Shown: positions 34,169-47,227 of the stretch, one piece after another
How the letters are laid out: each line of letters begins with the position of its first letter
Numbering within the stretch: position 1 is the stretch's first letter
Assembly: GCA_014871385.1 (NCBI GenBank)
Contig: CM026427.1
Coordinates: 506,907 to 570,906, forward strand
Direction of reading: 5' to 3'
Source of the DNA: Ceratodon purpureus
Lineage: Eukaryota; Streptophyta; Bryopsida; Pseudoditrichales; Ditrichaceae
Length of the DNA: 64,000 nucleotides
Made by a program: the position numbers and the translations under genes
The notes under the pieces: generated by a model
The model's database searches: none
Told to the model about the DNA's origin: nothing
The model's input: only the letters and a program-made list of their open reading frames with translations

Positions 34169-34399
34169 GCAAAGCGCAAACAAAACAGCATCGCTCGCCC
34201 TCCGCCCTCCCCAACAACACACAACTCCCCCTCTTCGCCGTTCACGTCCCAATCGAGATGCGGGATTCGCCGGACTGCAGCATCTGCGGACCTCGACTGC
34301 ATAATGATTGAGGTCCTCTACCCAGGACCAGGACCAGGACCGTCAATGTGCGCAAATCCGGCAATTTATCTACGTCGGGGGTTGTTTGTACAGTAGGGT

Positions 34400-36064
34400 G
34401 TGCGCCTGTGGTAGATGATGTGGTTTTAGGTGTGGTGGCGGTTTCGGGTGTACCATACTCAACGACTCTGATGTATGTTGGATGCTTGATTGGGTTTGCT
34501 GCTGATGTCGTTTTGGGTTGGGAAGTATTCACACCAAGCCAAGTTATATTTTATATCATCGTCAATCATTTTTAAATCACATCCAAATTTGGAAACTAAA
34601 AATGTGTAATACACTATTAAAAAAACATTCCAAAATATTTATTGATTGAAGAATTTTTTTACAAAACTACTAATCGATAGACATTCAACAAACATAAATT
34701 CATTTAATAATATCATTTCATATTTTGTTAGCCCCTGAGGAGTTATTATATGTAAGGTGTGTTTATATTTAAATGTAATCAACCAAACATGAAATTTTAT
34801 CCAATATTACATCATACTTTTAAACTTCCACCGAATTCAAAGAGGATTAAAAAATTTACATGCATGAAAATAACTCAATCATATATATTGAATTGTTTCA
34901 TTAAATCCTTAATTTTTTTATTTTATTTCTTTGAAAAGTATATCTCATTATGATCTAATGTAGACAATTGTAATCAATCTTTATTCCTTGGGCTTTATAT
35001 TGTTCTTTCAGCTTTTAGCTCAAACTTAGATATTTAAGCTTAAAATTTTGAAATCTGGTGTTGTTAAGTATGGTCAAGAAAATTTAAATGAATATAATTA
35101 TATATTTATCTATAAATACATAAATATTTTATTTATTTTTATAATTTCATATTATTTCAAAATTGAATAATCTTTTTTCATCTTAAGATTATGCCTTTTT
35201 GTAATAATTCATGTGTAGTATATTAATCCAAACTATAAAATGGGCTTAATAAAGATATAATTTTCATAATTGATACAATTTGACACTTAAAAATTACAGG
35301 AAAGGACTAGTGTTGATGAAGAGCTTCTAATACACATATTAAAATATATGATCCTAGACTAGGATTTTGATTTCTTACAATGCACTTAGGCAAAATACAA
35401 AATTCGGAAATAATGATTGATTTATTTACAGAACTGTTGTAGTAAAGAAGTTTTGTGCTAATTTCTCTTAGAACGTAGCAAATCCTCCGAACGTAGTTCC
35501 TCAAACGTAGCGCCTAGTGTACGATTCTAGTAGTGGTCTATCTCCACTTAATATACTTGTACGCCCACCCGCTTTATGATTGCACGGACTTAAAGCAATG
35601 ACTGAATGAATGATGAGTACACAAGGGAGAGTTTCCACATATACTGACATGTGCGACCACTTATAACTTGCTAAGTTAACATTCTATATAAACGTACTGA
35701 GGGACTAAGTTACAATGCTAAAACCAAGTGAGGGGAGAAAGAGCAGAGAGTTGGGGACTTATTCCGGGGTTAGAGAGACAAGAGGAAATAAGTGAGTCGT
35801 CCAATGACTGAACAACAAACAAAGATAAATAGACAACACAATTTTTATAAAAAACACATATGATTGGAAGTAGATGCCTCCATTGTTTAAAGTCAGATTA
35901 ATACCATCAAGACGTCCACCAATATGGATGGAACCAAATAATTGATTTTAACACACATACATATCAACTACTAAGATTGATTCAATCAAATGGTGGAAGA
36001 ACTATAGTAACACCATAATCCCCCCAAAAAATAAAATAAAAATAAAAATTGAACATTATGAAAA
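34400..36064. other. Very AT-rich spacer, no gene seen
   Basis: Around 34560-35480 the sequence is strongly A/T-rich with many short homopolymers and only chance ORFs. Nothing recognisable. Confidence 0.5.
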
Positions 36065-36235
36065 CAATCAAACAAAAATAGAATAAAATATTTTTTCATT
36101 ATTTTGTTATATCTAAGCCATTTGAGCTTATTTTTGCTGATTTTTGAAAATTTAGAAAATCAAGTTTTGAATGACGAACCTTATATTTCCAAAATAAATA
36201 AATATTCATTCAGTAGGGAACGAACCTGCTATGTG
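36065..36235 (+). repeat. Dispersed repeat A, copy 2
   Basis: It aligns with 18175-18345 in the same orientation, sharing ATTTTGTTATATC.AAGCCATTTGA and the ATATTCATTCAG end. Non-coding. Confidence 0.6.
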
Positions 36236-36239
36236 GTTA

Positions 36240-36325
36240 CAGTAATTATGGCAATGAAGGCAATTAACTCACTGTATTAGAGGGCCCATATATGTGAGTT
36301 AATTGCCTTCAATGCAGTTATTACT
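36240..36325. repeat. Hairpin with ~31-base arms
   Basis: The left arm contains AATGAAGGCAATTAACTCAC and the right arm its exact complement GTGAGTTAATTGCCTTCAAT, with a loop of about 22 bases. Pairing continues with a few mismatches outside this core. The size is compatible with a miRNA-like or MITE-derived hairpin; no function is shown. Confidence 0.75.
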
Positions 36326-36384
36326 CTAATACAGTAATCAAGTTATAATCTCACGATGGCCTCCATATCAGTAATATGTATTAC

Positions 36385-36555
36385 AAAAAAAATGTCTTTC
36401 AAAATTCATAGTAAATTAAATATAAACGTAAACATGACATTTAAAGTTGCATACCTCCTTAAACCTATTTCCCCTTCAAGGAAAAATCTCCCTCAACTTA
36501 CACACCTCCAATCTCAGTGGCAAATCTCTTAACTGGTCGGTTATAGGTGCCTCAA
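36385..36555 (+). repeat. Dispersed repeat B, copy 1
   Basis: The stretch with TTTAAAGTTGCAT, CCTCCTTAAACCTATTTCCC and CAAGGAAAAATCTC aligns with 55213-55393 in the same orientation. It is non-coding and lies just upstream of the SDR gene leader. Confidence 0.7.
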
Positions 36556-36674
36556 CCAAAAGTTATGCAGACGCACTCACTCACTCGACTGTAACGAGCC
36601 TGACACTTTCGGAGCAGGCTCAGTGGACTCAACTTCAACATTCATTTTCGGAAAAGGAAACTCTCTCTCTGTGT

Positions 36675-36675
<1 letters not shown>

Positions 36676-36708
<33 letters not shown>

Positions 36709-36790
36709 TGCAGTGAGCGAGCGAGTGACGTGTTCCGTGCTGCACCTGACGACCACACATGCACTCATCGGAGAGAGAGAGAGAGAGGAC
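36676..36790. repeat. TCG-triplet and GA runs in the SDR leader
   Basis: About eleven GTC/TCG triplets (36677-36711) are followed by a GA run (36770-36788), both in the 200 bases before the SDR start codon. Such runs are common in plant 5' UTRs. Confidence 0.85.
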
Positions 36791-36866
36791 AGTCTAGTCA
36801 GTCGGTGATCTCACACTCTCGCACTGAATTGCTGCAGTCAACCAGGCCTTCCTTTTCTTCTCGACC

Positions 36867-39600
36867 ATGGCGTTGCTCAGGACTCCCATGGCCATTTTCA
36901 AGCTGGGGAGGCTTCAGCTACCGGAGGGCGTGTTGGGTGGGCGTGGGCGTGGGGACTGGGGGTGGACTACCTCTCGCGTTGCATTCCATTCTGCAAGGTC
37001 GCTGGGGGCTGCTGCTGCTGCGCCAGGGGCGGGCGGAGATGGGCTTGCGGGTGTTGACGCTGGTGTGTCGTTGGTGCAGGGCGCGTCTCGCGGGCTGGGT
37101 CTTGAGTTCGTATGTGCTTCTCCGTCTGCATTCACGCGCGCTATCTCTGTGTCAAGGAATCATGCAGGCTTTGGTTACATCATGAGTTTTTAATTATGTT
37201 TTCATTCATCACAACTACGTTCCTTGGGGAAAGCGTTGTTGGTTTTGGAAGGTTTTCGAGAGTCAATTTTCGCGTCTTCGTTTGCAGCAAGTCGGACTAG
37301 AATCTTCTTTTGCATTGTAGCGGGGACCCACATTTCGTACAGAATTGCGTGAACAGATATTGCCTTGCTGAAATCATTCTGTCATGCTCGCCAACAAGAA
37401 TGTAGGCCTGAATGTGCAGACATCGGTGTCTCTTCTAATTAGACTTTTTTAGGTTAATGTATAAATTTCAAGATCCCCAAATCAATTCCTATTTATCACA
37501 ACTTGAGCACAGTAATGTAACGCGGGGAATTAAGTGAAGAGGTTGGAGTTGTACTACTAGATATAGTTCTAGAATACCATCTGTTGCAAACGCCCGCCCT
37601 GCCATGTGAGATGACTCATTCATGGTTGATTGAGAAACTGCTTTGCCATGGTAGTTTGTTTCATCATTGTTTGATCTGTACATTGCTTTTGGGTTCATCA
37701 GGTACGGCAGCTGCTTGAGAAAGAAGAAGGTCACGTCATTGCAACTTGTAGGAATCCTGAGAATGCAGGGGATTTATCGTCTCTGAAGGATCAGCACTCT
37801 AATAGATTGACAGTGCTACCTTTAGACGTGACGAAGGAGACCACAATTGAAGTAAGTATGTTCTGAAATGACTAATTGAATGCCATTGCTCTATTCTGGA
37901 GTAAGTTTTGTTTGAGAGCATATGGGTCTTGAAGCGCACCCTTAAAGTTGCAATCTGACTATGTCATATGTTGATGCTTAGACTGGGGTAGGAAGCTGCT
38001 AAATAGGTTCAGTTTTTGCATACGGACTGTTGATTTGATCACTGGAATTTGGATCTCATACAATGTCCATGTGAATCATTAAAGTTTTTTACATGCAGTT
38101 TCTCGTTTCTCAATGTGGGAAATAATGTAGGATCCGAAGAAAAAGAATTAATCTCCAAATGTGACTGGATCCTGTGTCGACAGTAGGAAGCGGCAAAGCT
38201 TATATCCCAAGAGCACGGAAGGCTGGATCTGCTCATAAACACGGCTGGTATTCTTCATGTTAGCAACCTCAAGGTCCAACCTGGTGAGATGATTCATCCC
38301 CTTAGGTCTCGATATTGAATGTAAAGGATCTTGGTAGGTCCCTTCACGAGCTTCCGCGTGATAGAACTATAACATCTCGATCTCGTCTGATTGTCTCTCG
38401 GCCTGACCGTGTGTTTCGAATGCTCTGATTTTTGATAAGGCATGTCTGATGATATTAACTGCAGAGACTGCGTTGAGCAAAGTCAATCCAGAAGCTATGA
38501 CACTCGTCTATCAAATAAATGCAGTCGGGCCACTTCTTGTAATGAAGGTACGAAACCAGGTCTTAATCTTTCCAGTCTTAAAACAGAATTGACCCTTGAA
38601 CATGCATTTAGGAAGAGCCGATGTCAATCTCCTTAGATACTCGGATGTTTTAGGTGTCGTTGGCTGCTGTCGCTGGGGTATGGATACAGTATACAAGCAG
38701 GTAGGTCACACTCTCTGTTTTCAGGTGATGAGAATGCTTTATGCTCACATCTCTAATGCTCATTCCTCATTTGTCTGTAATGACACATACTTCCATACAC
38801 TCTTAAGGAAAAGACTACGTTTACTAGTTTCATGAGTGAAATTGCTGTGAAGAACCGTCAACCGTTTCAGATGATTGTGTTTCTCAGAATATTAAGTACT
38901 CTAGATTACTCTGGCAGTTTAGTCTAATCATCTCAATTGATTTGTTTCACCATCGTGGTGGACAGCACATGGCAGCATTGTTGAAGAAGGGAGGGGGGAA
39001 GGGCACCAGTAGACCTGCTGCAATTATAGCCAATCTTAGTGCAAGGGTGGGATCTATTGGCGATAATGGAACAGGAGGTTGGTATGCATATCGTGCATCA
39101 AAAACTGCGCTTAATCAATGTAAGTGTTGAATCTACAAAACTCCTATAACCTTAAACCTTTGAACCCTGAACCTGACTATGGAAGAACCTTTCCTTAGTC
39201 AGAACTTTTCAGATTTTTGCTGGTTGTTGAGATTTTCTAAGTTTTTCAACACCTTAAGTACATTCTTTCCAAGTCCCGGATTGTAGCCCCTTTGTGTCTA
39301 CATTAGCGTTTATCGCATTATTTATTTTGCTATGAGTGACTGTGCACTCATTCTCACCTTGCAGTGACCAAGACGGCATCGGTGGAGTTTGCAAGGAAGA
39401 GGGATCCTATTGTGAGCATCTTGCTCCATCCAGGAACAGTAGACACTGACCTTTCAAAGCCTTTCCAGCGCAATGTCCCACAAGGCAAGCTCTTCACAAA
39501 AGAATATTCAGTGGAGAGGCTGCTGGGTATAATCAATGGCGTAGATGCTAAGGACAATGGAAGGTTTTTTGCTTGGGATGGGCAAGAGATAGTTTGGTAA
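36867..39600 (+). CDS. Short-chain dehydrogenase/reductase, C-factor type, organelle-targeted
   Basis: Six exons (36867-37109, 37702-37851, 38187-38283, 38465-38547, 38966-39119, 39365-39600) give 320 residues, all junctions in phase. Residues 1-60 are rich in Arg, Ala and Gly with almost no acids, typical of a plastid or mitochondrial transit peptide. The Rossmann NAD(P) motif is QGASRGLG (residues 71-78), followed by LPLDVTKE, INTAGIL (the NNAG motif with Thr), NLSARVGS (catalytic Ser) and the active-site pair in YAYRASK. The C-terminal region VSILLHPGTVDTDLSKPF is typical of csgA/C-factor-like SDRs, a small group of atypical size whose plant substrate I cannot name from sequence. NADP versus NAD preference is not evident. 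The gene looks intact. Confidence 0.9.
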
Positions 39601-40690
39601 ATGTACAGTCGGGTACTAGATGAAACGAATGTTTAGCTTCTTCCCCTGCCAAAACAGAGTTTGTCCAGGTCACGTCAAAAATTCATGTGACCTTGATTCG
39701 CCAATGCAGGAGCTCCAAATTGGAAGTCAGAGTCCTACTCCAGTCTATGTTTAGGGATTTTTGTGGTTGGATTTCGTAACTTAATCATCAATGTGGCAAC
39801 TTGATTAATGAATTAACTATCTTGTGTTGACAAGGTTTCATCAAATATGGTGTTGTTCCACTAAGGTATACACACCTATGACCGATAACTTAAGCATTTC
39901 AGCATAGTAAGGCTTGGTTTTTAGTAAGGAGTTATTTTTTGTGCGAAGTATCATAAGGTTCACGAAGAATGAGCATTTTTTCAAAATTAATTCAGTAAAA
40001 TTCAAATTACTATGAATTTTTTTGTTCAAAAGTTAGGTTTATGCATAATAGATATATAGGTGTACCAATGACCGACAATACTCAGATTAGTGAACAAACA
40101 GATGACTACTTGATTCTGTCACACTCACAGAGGCATTCTATTGGAGGATGCATCCTAAATCTACTGTTCATCAAATTTTTGGCTAATTATCTGTCATGGG
40201 GAAGCCTACATATTAGTCATGGGTTCATTCACCTTCATGGGTGTGTATACCTTACTTATGATAGAGTTCTCCATTCTAGACATGCTGTTGTTCCACTATT
40301 TATGATTGAGTTCTCCGTTCTGAACATGTGCCGCCTATCTCCCTCCATTTGATTAATTTCAATGAATTTAGATTTGCATTCCATTAATGCATCAAAAGAT
40401 GTGTAAACCCTAGTGCACATCTTATGCTGCAAAATTAAATGTAGTATCTCTATATACAGCCCTTTGAATATAATTTTGAATTTTTCAAATTATGTTATGA
40501 AATTTACAAAAATTTAAGATGGTACACAAAGTTACATGCTACGATTATACGTGTGTAATTTCTCAACTAGTGACGATGCAAGAACTCTAGTAGCGAACCT
40601 CCATGTCTATATTTTAAAGCTCTATAAAACTACTTCAAAATCTGAAAATTAAAATGCATGTTGTCTCTGCGAATATCGTCCAAGTCGAAT
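39601..40690. other. Spacer, no gene seen
   Basis: The first ~200 bases would be the SDR 3' UTR. At 40258-40333 there is an imperfect 43-bp direct duplication with TATGATAGAGTTCTCC. No coding region is supported. Confidence 0.45.
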
Positions 40691-40699
40691 TTTGATGCA

Positions 40700-40895
40700 A
40701 TTGCCCACATTGTATGTATCGTTCCTCTTCTATTAAATCGAGTGTCCGGGTATATAAGGCGGGGACAACTCTGCACCATTTGGAACCCTATTCCTGTGAG
40801 GTCTCTCCACCTCTCTCGGAGCTCTCAACGAAACAGTAGGTGAAGATTTTTTGACTCCGAAATTAGAAAGAGGAGATAACCTAACTTAACTATAT
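40700..40895 (+). repeat. TATA-bearing dispersed repeat C, copy 1
   Basis: It holds GTCCGGGTATATAAGGCGGG (TATA 40751-40757), then ACTCTGCACCATTTGGAACC, CACCTCTCTCGGAGCTCT and TTTGACTCCGAAATT. The same chain of words occurs at 56285-56465 and in shorter form at 56035-56110. The order TATA, CA start-like word and C/T-rich leader looks like the promoter half of an LTR. It lies about 1 kb upstream of the VID27-like CDS. Confidence 0.7.
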
Positions 40896-40943
40896 CCCAG
40901 GCTCACATAACTTTACCTGCATTGCATTGCATAGCATTGTATC

Positions 40944-41017
40944 GCTCGTCGTCGTCGTCGTCGTCCGCCTGGGATTGGGATTGAATTGGGATTGGGATTG
41001 GGATTGGGATTGGGATA
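40944..41017. repeat. CGT-triplet and GGGATT hexamer arrays
   Basis: A GTC triplet run (40948-40965) is followed by about seven GGGATT units, one of them altered (40972-41016). The hexamer is not the plant telomere unit. It lies in the upstream or leader region of the VID27-like gene. Confidence 0.8.
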
Positions 41018-41866
41018 GAACCTTATATCATCCCTAGTGTACTGTGGTTGTATGCGCCATACGAACATACGAAATGGAACATACGCATTCTGTCGTGTAA
41101 GTTTCCATCGAGTGACTACCAACTTCATTCTTGCTGTTCGTTCGGCCCATCTTGGTTTCAATGGGAATCAGCATCCTTTTAGGTTGGCGGAGGGAGGTTT
41201 TTCTGCCCGGGCCCCGGGCCCCAGAAAGCAGTCACTGTGGCTTCAGCTGCCATTCCTTCCATCCTTCCTTCCTTCGGGGTGGGAGGGTAAGTTAGTTACT
41301 ACTCGTTAGATTCTGAGTCCTTGTGGTAATGTGCATGCGTTCTTGGCTTTTCACTCGGGACTGGACTGTCTTATTGTTGTTTCGCTTTCAGGGTTGTTCG
41401 TTAGGGAAGGGCAGGGAGTGTCGCATTGCATCCACTCCGTCACTGCGAACCACCCGGCGAGGCGATGACCACTACACGGCCTGCACATTGCTGACCTAAC
41501 TTGGTCTCTACATTCTTCACTGCTGTATTTCCAGCTCTGCAAGGTATGTATGGGACTGGATTCCATTTTCTTGGACCACATCTGGCATTTTAGATGTTTC
41601 ATTTGTTCTTAAGCTGAAGGTTTGACATTGTAACTAGTTGCTATGCGCCTGGAGACTTTAGTTCGGTATTTGGGTCCTTTTCGTCATTAGCCATTGTGTT
41701 TTATGAGCTGTGACTTGATCCATTCTGGGAACTGCGGTGGTGATGTTCGTGAGAAAGACCAAGTTCTCGAGCGTATGGACTTGTGAGTTGTAGTTGCGAT
41801 GGCCGATTTTCCGAGTGATTCCACGCGGCATTTATATGTTTGTTTCGTTGGGGAATCGTAAGCAGG

Positions 41867-44800
41867 ATGGGGACTGCAGCGAGCCGGGAGGGGCGCTTGG
41901 ATTCCGACTCCGAGGACGATGATGGGCTCGACTCGCCTCAGAGCCCGTCCTCGTCCGAGAGGAGTTACCACGATTCCGACGTGGGCACTCCAGCTCCTCC
42001 CCCGCGGCGGGAGCCGACCGGTTTCTCGACTCCCGACGCCACGATTCTCATGAAGCTGGGCTCCCTCACCCTCGACGGCTCGGCAGCGACGGGGATGAAG
42101 AAGGCCAAGCTCTACCAGTACATTCAGGGGAAATGGTTGGTGACTGCGAAGAGCGTGGGCTGGCAGTTTGTGAGGGAGAGCGATGAGGATGAGGAGGACG
42201 ACGACGAGGATGAGGAGTGGAGGAGCTCCAGAATCGGGCACAAGAACTACAAGTTCTGGATGCTGGAGGTGGGTGGCGTGAGGGCCAGGGTGGACGATCA
42301 GCTCCAAATGCGATTCTCCAGCGAGCAGCTGCGTGTGGATTTCGTGGCCAAAGGTGTGTGGGCGTTGAAGTTTCCCAGCAAGGAACAATTCCGTGCCTGT
42401 TCTGCGGAGTACGAAGATGCAAAGTGAGTTGCACCATCTCGGTCACATTTCATTCTGCATGGAAGGGAGATTGTTGCATGCAGAGTGTTGTCTATGCAAG
42501 CGTATAGTATTTGATGTGAACAGTTCTGTTGAAGGGCACACTGAGAGATTCGGCACGCTGCTGGATGGAATTTGAGTCCCATGTTTTGGCCCTACTCCGA
42601 TCAGTCTGCGCACGCAAATGAGAGACTCTCTCGCTGAGGAGACGCTGTGGGGGGCGCCTTGTCGTGTGTTGGCAGGTTTGAGAACACGTTCTTCTTGAAG
42701 CCGACCGAGGCGAACAAGCTGAAAGTGTACGGGAAGGAGTTCATGGGGTGGGCTCAGGGCACGGAGGAGGACGACTCTGTGTGGCAGGATGCCGAGGAGG
42801 TGATCCGGACTCCCAGCAAGTACACGCCGCTGAGGGAGACGCTGAAGACACCCTCGAAGACGAACATCCAGAGCTTCGCCATGGGTGGTCTGGATCACAG
42901 TTTCCTGGTGAACGATTACGGACTGGATGTGCTGTCCAACAGGACCAACGGTTTGGAAGGCACCGGGATCACCATTCGGTTCCAGGACGGGGGGCGGCCT
43001 CCGTCTGGCGTGGGGAGCAACGTGTTTCGAACCCCGAAGAAGGGGATGCTGATGAGAGGGGAGACGAACATGATGCTGATCAGTCCAGCCAAGGATGGGA
43101 AATCGACTGCGGGTGGCGTGAGCCAGCTGGACATCGGGACGGGGAAGATGGTGGCGGAGTGGAAGTTCGAGAAGGACGGGACTCCCATCACGATGAGGGA
43201 TGTGACGAACGACAGCAAGGGCGCGCAGTTGTTCAGCGGGGAGTCGACGTTTCTGGGGCTGGATGACAACAGACTGTGCAGGTGGGACATGCGGGACTCT
43301 CAGGGGATCGTTCAGCAGCTCGCGAGTCCTGCCGCTCTGTCGTGGACAGAGGGTCACCAGGTTCGTGGACGCAGTCACCTCTTGGTCAGCGATATAGTTT
43401 TGATGTGTAGGATCCCTAGGACACAAGGTCATGAATGGCAAAGTTTGAGGTGGGGAGGTAATTGGTTGTTGAGTAACTAAAGTTTTCTCGAATTTGTCCG
43501 AGTCTTGCTTTTCTGAACATCTGGAGTAGATGCCGATGGCACCGGTAGGTCCTGTAGATAGATAGGTGAATTTGTTCCTATCTCAGCAGCAGAGGGTCGC
43601 TGTGCTGGTTCAGTGGTGCCGATTCTTTGCATGCGAACATGTGACGTTGTGATGTTTTGATGCCGTCTTTCCTATACGAGCACGAGCCGAACTTGTTTCA
43701 TCTGTGGAACTGGGCGTTTGCAGTTCTCGAAAGGAACCAACTTCCAGTGCTTCGCAACTGCTGGAGATGGAAGTATCGTCGTGGGATCCAAAGATGGCAA
43801 AGTGAGGCTGTACGGAACAACTAGCATGAGAATGGTAAACATCGTCATCATCATCTTGCTCTTGAGTCATTTGCTGGGCGGTCACTTGGAATAGGAGACC
43901 GATAGATCATGTTCATTGTATGTGAATGGTATGTACCACCGTCTGGTGCCATTTACTCCAGTTCAACCTTTGTGGGCCGCGCTTCTCTGACACGCTTCCC
44001 TTTTGTATTATGACTGTTGTTCTCCGTGCACCCTCAGTACCTTCATCCTTTCTATTGTGGGTGCTTGGATGTTGGATTTCTCATTGTTGCTTGAGAAGAT
44101 GACCAACATGCGCAGGTTGAGTCGTGTTGATTGTCTGCAGGGAGAGCATGCTAGACTCATACGAAGTCTGGTTTCTCTAGGTTCCTCGCCTGATTGGGCA
44201 TGCTTTGTGATATTGGTTACCCTGTTTGTCACGCTGTTCTCTACCGTGCGAAGGTATTTTTCCAACATCGTCGCCTCACTGGTTGTGTGATTGCCGCCTT
44301 TGACCTGCAGGCAAAGACCGCCTTCCCTTCATTGGGATCGCCCATTACGCACGTTGACGTCACGTACGATGGAAAGTGGGTGTTAGCCACCACCGACACG
44401 TACTTGATCCTGATCAGCACATCGTACAGAGATAAGGATGGGAAGTTGAAGACTGGGTTCACTGGTCGCATGGGCGGTCAGGTGTTCGCGCCGAGGTTGC
44501 TGAAGCTTCTGCCAGTGGATGCTAATCGCGGTGGCAAGCAACAGAAGTTGCACGGTGGAAAGTTTTCTTGGGTAAGCTGTGAATTAGTCCGGGGTGGAAC
44601 TCTCTTTATGATTGCCGTATATCTCTGTCCTTCCTGTGCATCGCTTGTCTGGACATATGCTGTCTTTCGATATGTTGATATACAACATAGTGTTTCTAAG
44701 ATTGCCATTGACGCATGTATTGTTTCAAAGATTCCCGTGCAGTATTGCCCGTTGACCTGTTCATGGTTCCGGTCTTTGCAGGTAACAGAGGAGGGGAAGG

Positions 44801-45252
44801 AGGAACGGCACTTAGTGGTTTCGGCAGGAACGTTCACGGTTGTGTGGGACTTCAACATTGTCAAGGACAACAAGCACGATTGCTACATGTACGTACAGTA
44901 GTACTGTATCACTGAAAGTCATGGTGTTTTATTAGAATTGTACGGTACTTATAAAACAGGATTTCTCTGTCAAAGTGCAGACATGTGCATGTATTGTTTG
45001 ACAGGGAACAAGTCTTGACCTTTCAGTTAGACTTGGGTTTGTGAGCTAATGTTTCTGACGGGTCCTTGTGTGGTGGTTGTGTTCGAATGCAGAGGCGTGA
45101 ATGGTTTGAAGAGCTGTTACTGTTACGAGGTGGTCGCGAAACCAGAGAATATTGTGCAGAGCTCATTCATGCACGAGAAGTTCCTGGACGATTCTGGAGA
45201 GACACCTCTGGTGGTAGCTACTCGACAGGAACTGAGCTCATTCAACGTCTGA
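41867..45252 (+). CDS. VID27/CYPRO4 (DEM-like) WD-repeat protein
   Basis: Six exons (41867-42423, 42676-43360, 43724-43834, 44311-44571, 44782-44888, 45093-45252) encode 626 residues with matching phases. The N-terminus is acidic and Ser-rich, beginning [10 protein letters not shown], so Gly2 could be myristoylated. Then comes the plant-specific half with an acidic run [20 protein letters not shown] and [11 protein letters not shown]. Exon 2 has [10 protein letters not shown] and the VID27 core: [54 protein letters not shown]. Exons 3-4 have [20 protein letters not shown] and [20 protein letters not shown], i.e. beta-propeller strands. Plant relatives are CYPRO4 and the DEM proteins needed for meristem and embryo growth; yeast Vid27 is linked to vacuolar degradation. 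The family call is firm, the molecular role is not known. A splice donor near 41544 suggests a 5'-UTR intron. Confidence 0.88.
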
Positions 45253-47227
45253 TTGGATGCAGGTTGTGGAGGGTGTAGATGATGAAGTGGAGAGTGGCTA
45301 CAATGTTTAGTAATCACTATCGCGTAGTGTTCCACTTAGGTGTAGTTTTAGTAGAATACTTGAGGAGCATGTCCATGGCTTATGGTGTTGAAAGCCGGTG
45401 GGTCAGTTCCAAACACCTATTGCTATTTGCAGGTCTGAACGCTATTTCGTTACTGGCTCCCTTTTGAGAAGTGTTAGCGATCTGTTCAGTATTGCCTTCA
45501 TAATGGTTCCTTGCGTTGCTGCGGCTGTTGTATTTGTGTACAGTTCTGCTGTTACAGTAGTGATGTCTGCTCAGTACATTGCCTGTCTCCTTTTGCAGTA
45601 TAGACTTTGTAGTTTTTCGCCACTGCTTTGAATGTCTTCAACTGTCAGGGTTCTATTAGAGTGTCCACAATCACTTAACTTAAATTGGAGAATGTGAACC
45701 AGCGAAAATTCTCTGAAATCTCTTTACCGTGACCCATGCTTGAAAGAACTCTAGTTTCAGTTTTTTTGTTGTTTTTATTTCGTTTTGAGTTTGTCTTTTT
45801 TTGATAATGGAAAACTTCCCGGGAGTGGGACCTCGTTTTCAGGCTTTTCTGTGGCAATTATACTTTGTGACCGGTCTTTCGTTGTCATGCCGGTGTGTCC
45901 CCCCCTATTCCCCCAATATTTTGTTGTGTGGCATAATCATGGTCCATTGGTGGCGATGTACAAATCGTGTATGGATCTCATTATGATCGGAGCATTTTTC
46001 TTGCATTGATCTCGGTTAGCCAAGGTTGATCGTGTAACAGTTCTAGTCTGCATTCGAAGTGATCCTTCAATTCGCACTCCAACAGACTGCAGCCCATCGG
46101 ACGAGGCACACTCCAGCTTACGGCGCAACAGAAGTAATACCGAGAGCAAGGACGCCATACCAATAGCAAGCTGCCGAAGCACCACATGGCAGCAGGGGAG
46201 AGCCATCACAGGACTGCCACACAAGCATCCAGTGCATCTGCGCCGCACACAAAGCAGGCGTAGAGCCAGATCATTCCCAGAATCTCGACGCCGGGCACAG
46301 ATGACCAGAATCTAGCACTGCTATGTTACTCGCAGTTGGCAGCTCTCTCCGCTGCACGATGACGCAGATGGCTGAAGCCTTCACGATCATGCCACATGCG
46401 ACACCATCCAGCGCCCCTCCTCTGGCAACGATGTAAGTTAGGACGGCACTCGACGACGAGCCTTGCCTTCATCGGCAGGAGCCCCACCTGACCTGCACTG
46501 CACTGCACTGCTCTGCTCTCGCAGATACCGTCATGTTGGTGGCTGCGTTCCATCTTCGACCTCGCCTACTCACCATCGCATCACAGCGGAAAAACTTAAC
46601 CCATGTGTGCAACCACATGTGCTGACATCTGACCTCAACACTACTTGCCCGAACGAACTTGTTTCCATGCCCATGCTTGTACGGAGACGAGTGGAGTGAA
46701 GTGGGTGCCGTTTAGTCTGCAAGCAAGCGTTCGTGTCTGCGTTCCGTGTTTCCTTCATCGCAATACATAGCTCACGTGTGCATTTCCACATTGCTGACTA
46801 TCATTGATTCTGAAAGTTGTGTGAGGGTCTGAGCTTGGTCAGAGGAGAGCGTTCTTCTGTTGGTGGTATTTGTTTTGTCATACATGTGATTGATTGGGGA
46901 TTCGAAGCTGATTGATTCTTCTACAGTTGGGAGGATTTGGGTTTGCTTTCGGCAGAGATAGATAGTTTCGTGGATGCTAGCAATTAGAAAATTTGTGGCT
47001 AGGTGATGTGGGAAGAAGAGAGACGGTTCATGTGTTTGGGTAGGAGTTGTGAGGTCTGTCAATTTGGGGGAGTCTGTAGTTTCAGGAGCTAGTTTTGATG
47101 AGGAGGATGTTTTAGAAGATCGTGCATGTGTGCGTGGGAGTGTCTCTCTGGCACAGAATTCTAGACGAGCGAGGACTCGGAGTTCTAGTGTGCGCGTTTC
47201 AGGAGTTGGAACAGGCAACTGTGCTGG
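45253..47227. other. Spacer between VID27-like and PPK genes
   Basis: No coding region is supported. The part 46030-46560 is of gene-like composition, but none of its short frames shows a domain. The last few hundred bases are T/G-rich and probably the PPK leader. A CACTGCACTGCACTG run lies near 46494-46510. Confidence 0.45.

Noticed and set aside
33962..34396. 144-residue + strand frame in the beta'-COP leader
   Set aside because: Overlaps the leader and first intron of the minus-strand gene, contains the CA microsatellite (TYTHTHTH-type sequence) and has no domain.
40972..41016. GGGATT hexamers as interstitial telomere
   Set aside because: The plant telomere unit is TTTAGGG; the unit here is different and the array very short.
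41687..42388. 233-residue minus-strand frame
   Set aside because: Shadow of VID27-like exon 1; Pro/Leu/Arg-rich antisense of a GC-rich exon.
42443..43441. 332-residue minus-strand frame
   Set aside because: It is the antisense shadow of the large second exon of the VID27-like gene, which has strong family similarity on the + strand.
46772..47218. 148-residue open frame on the minus strand
   Set aside because: Ser/Thr/Pro-rich with no domain, lies opposite the PPK leader, and looks like the complement of a T/G-rich 5' UTR.
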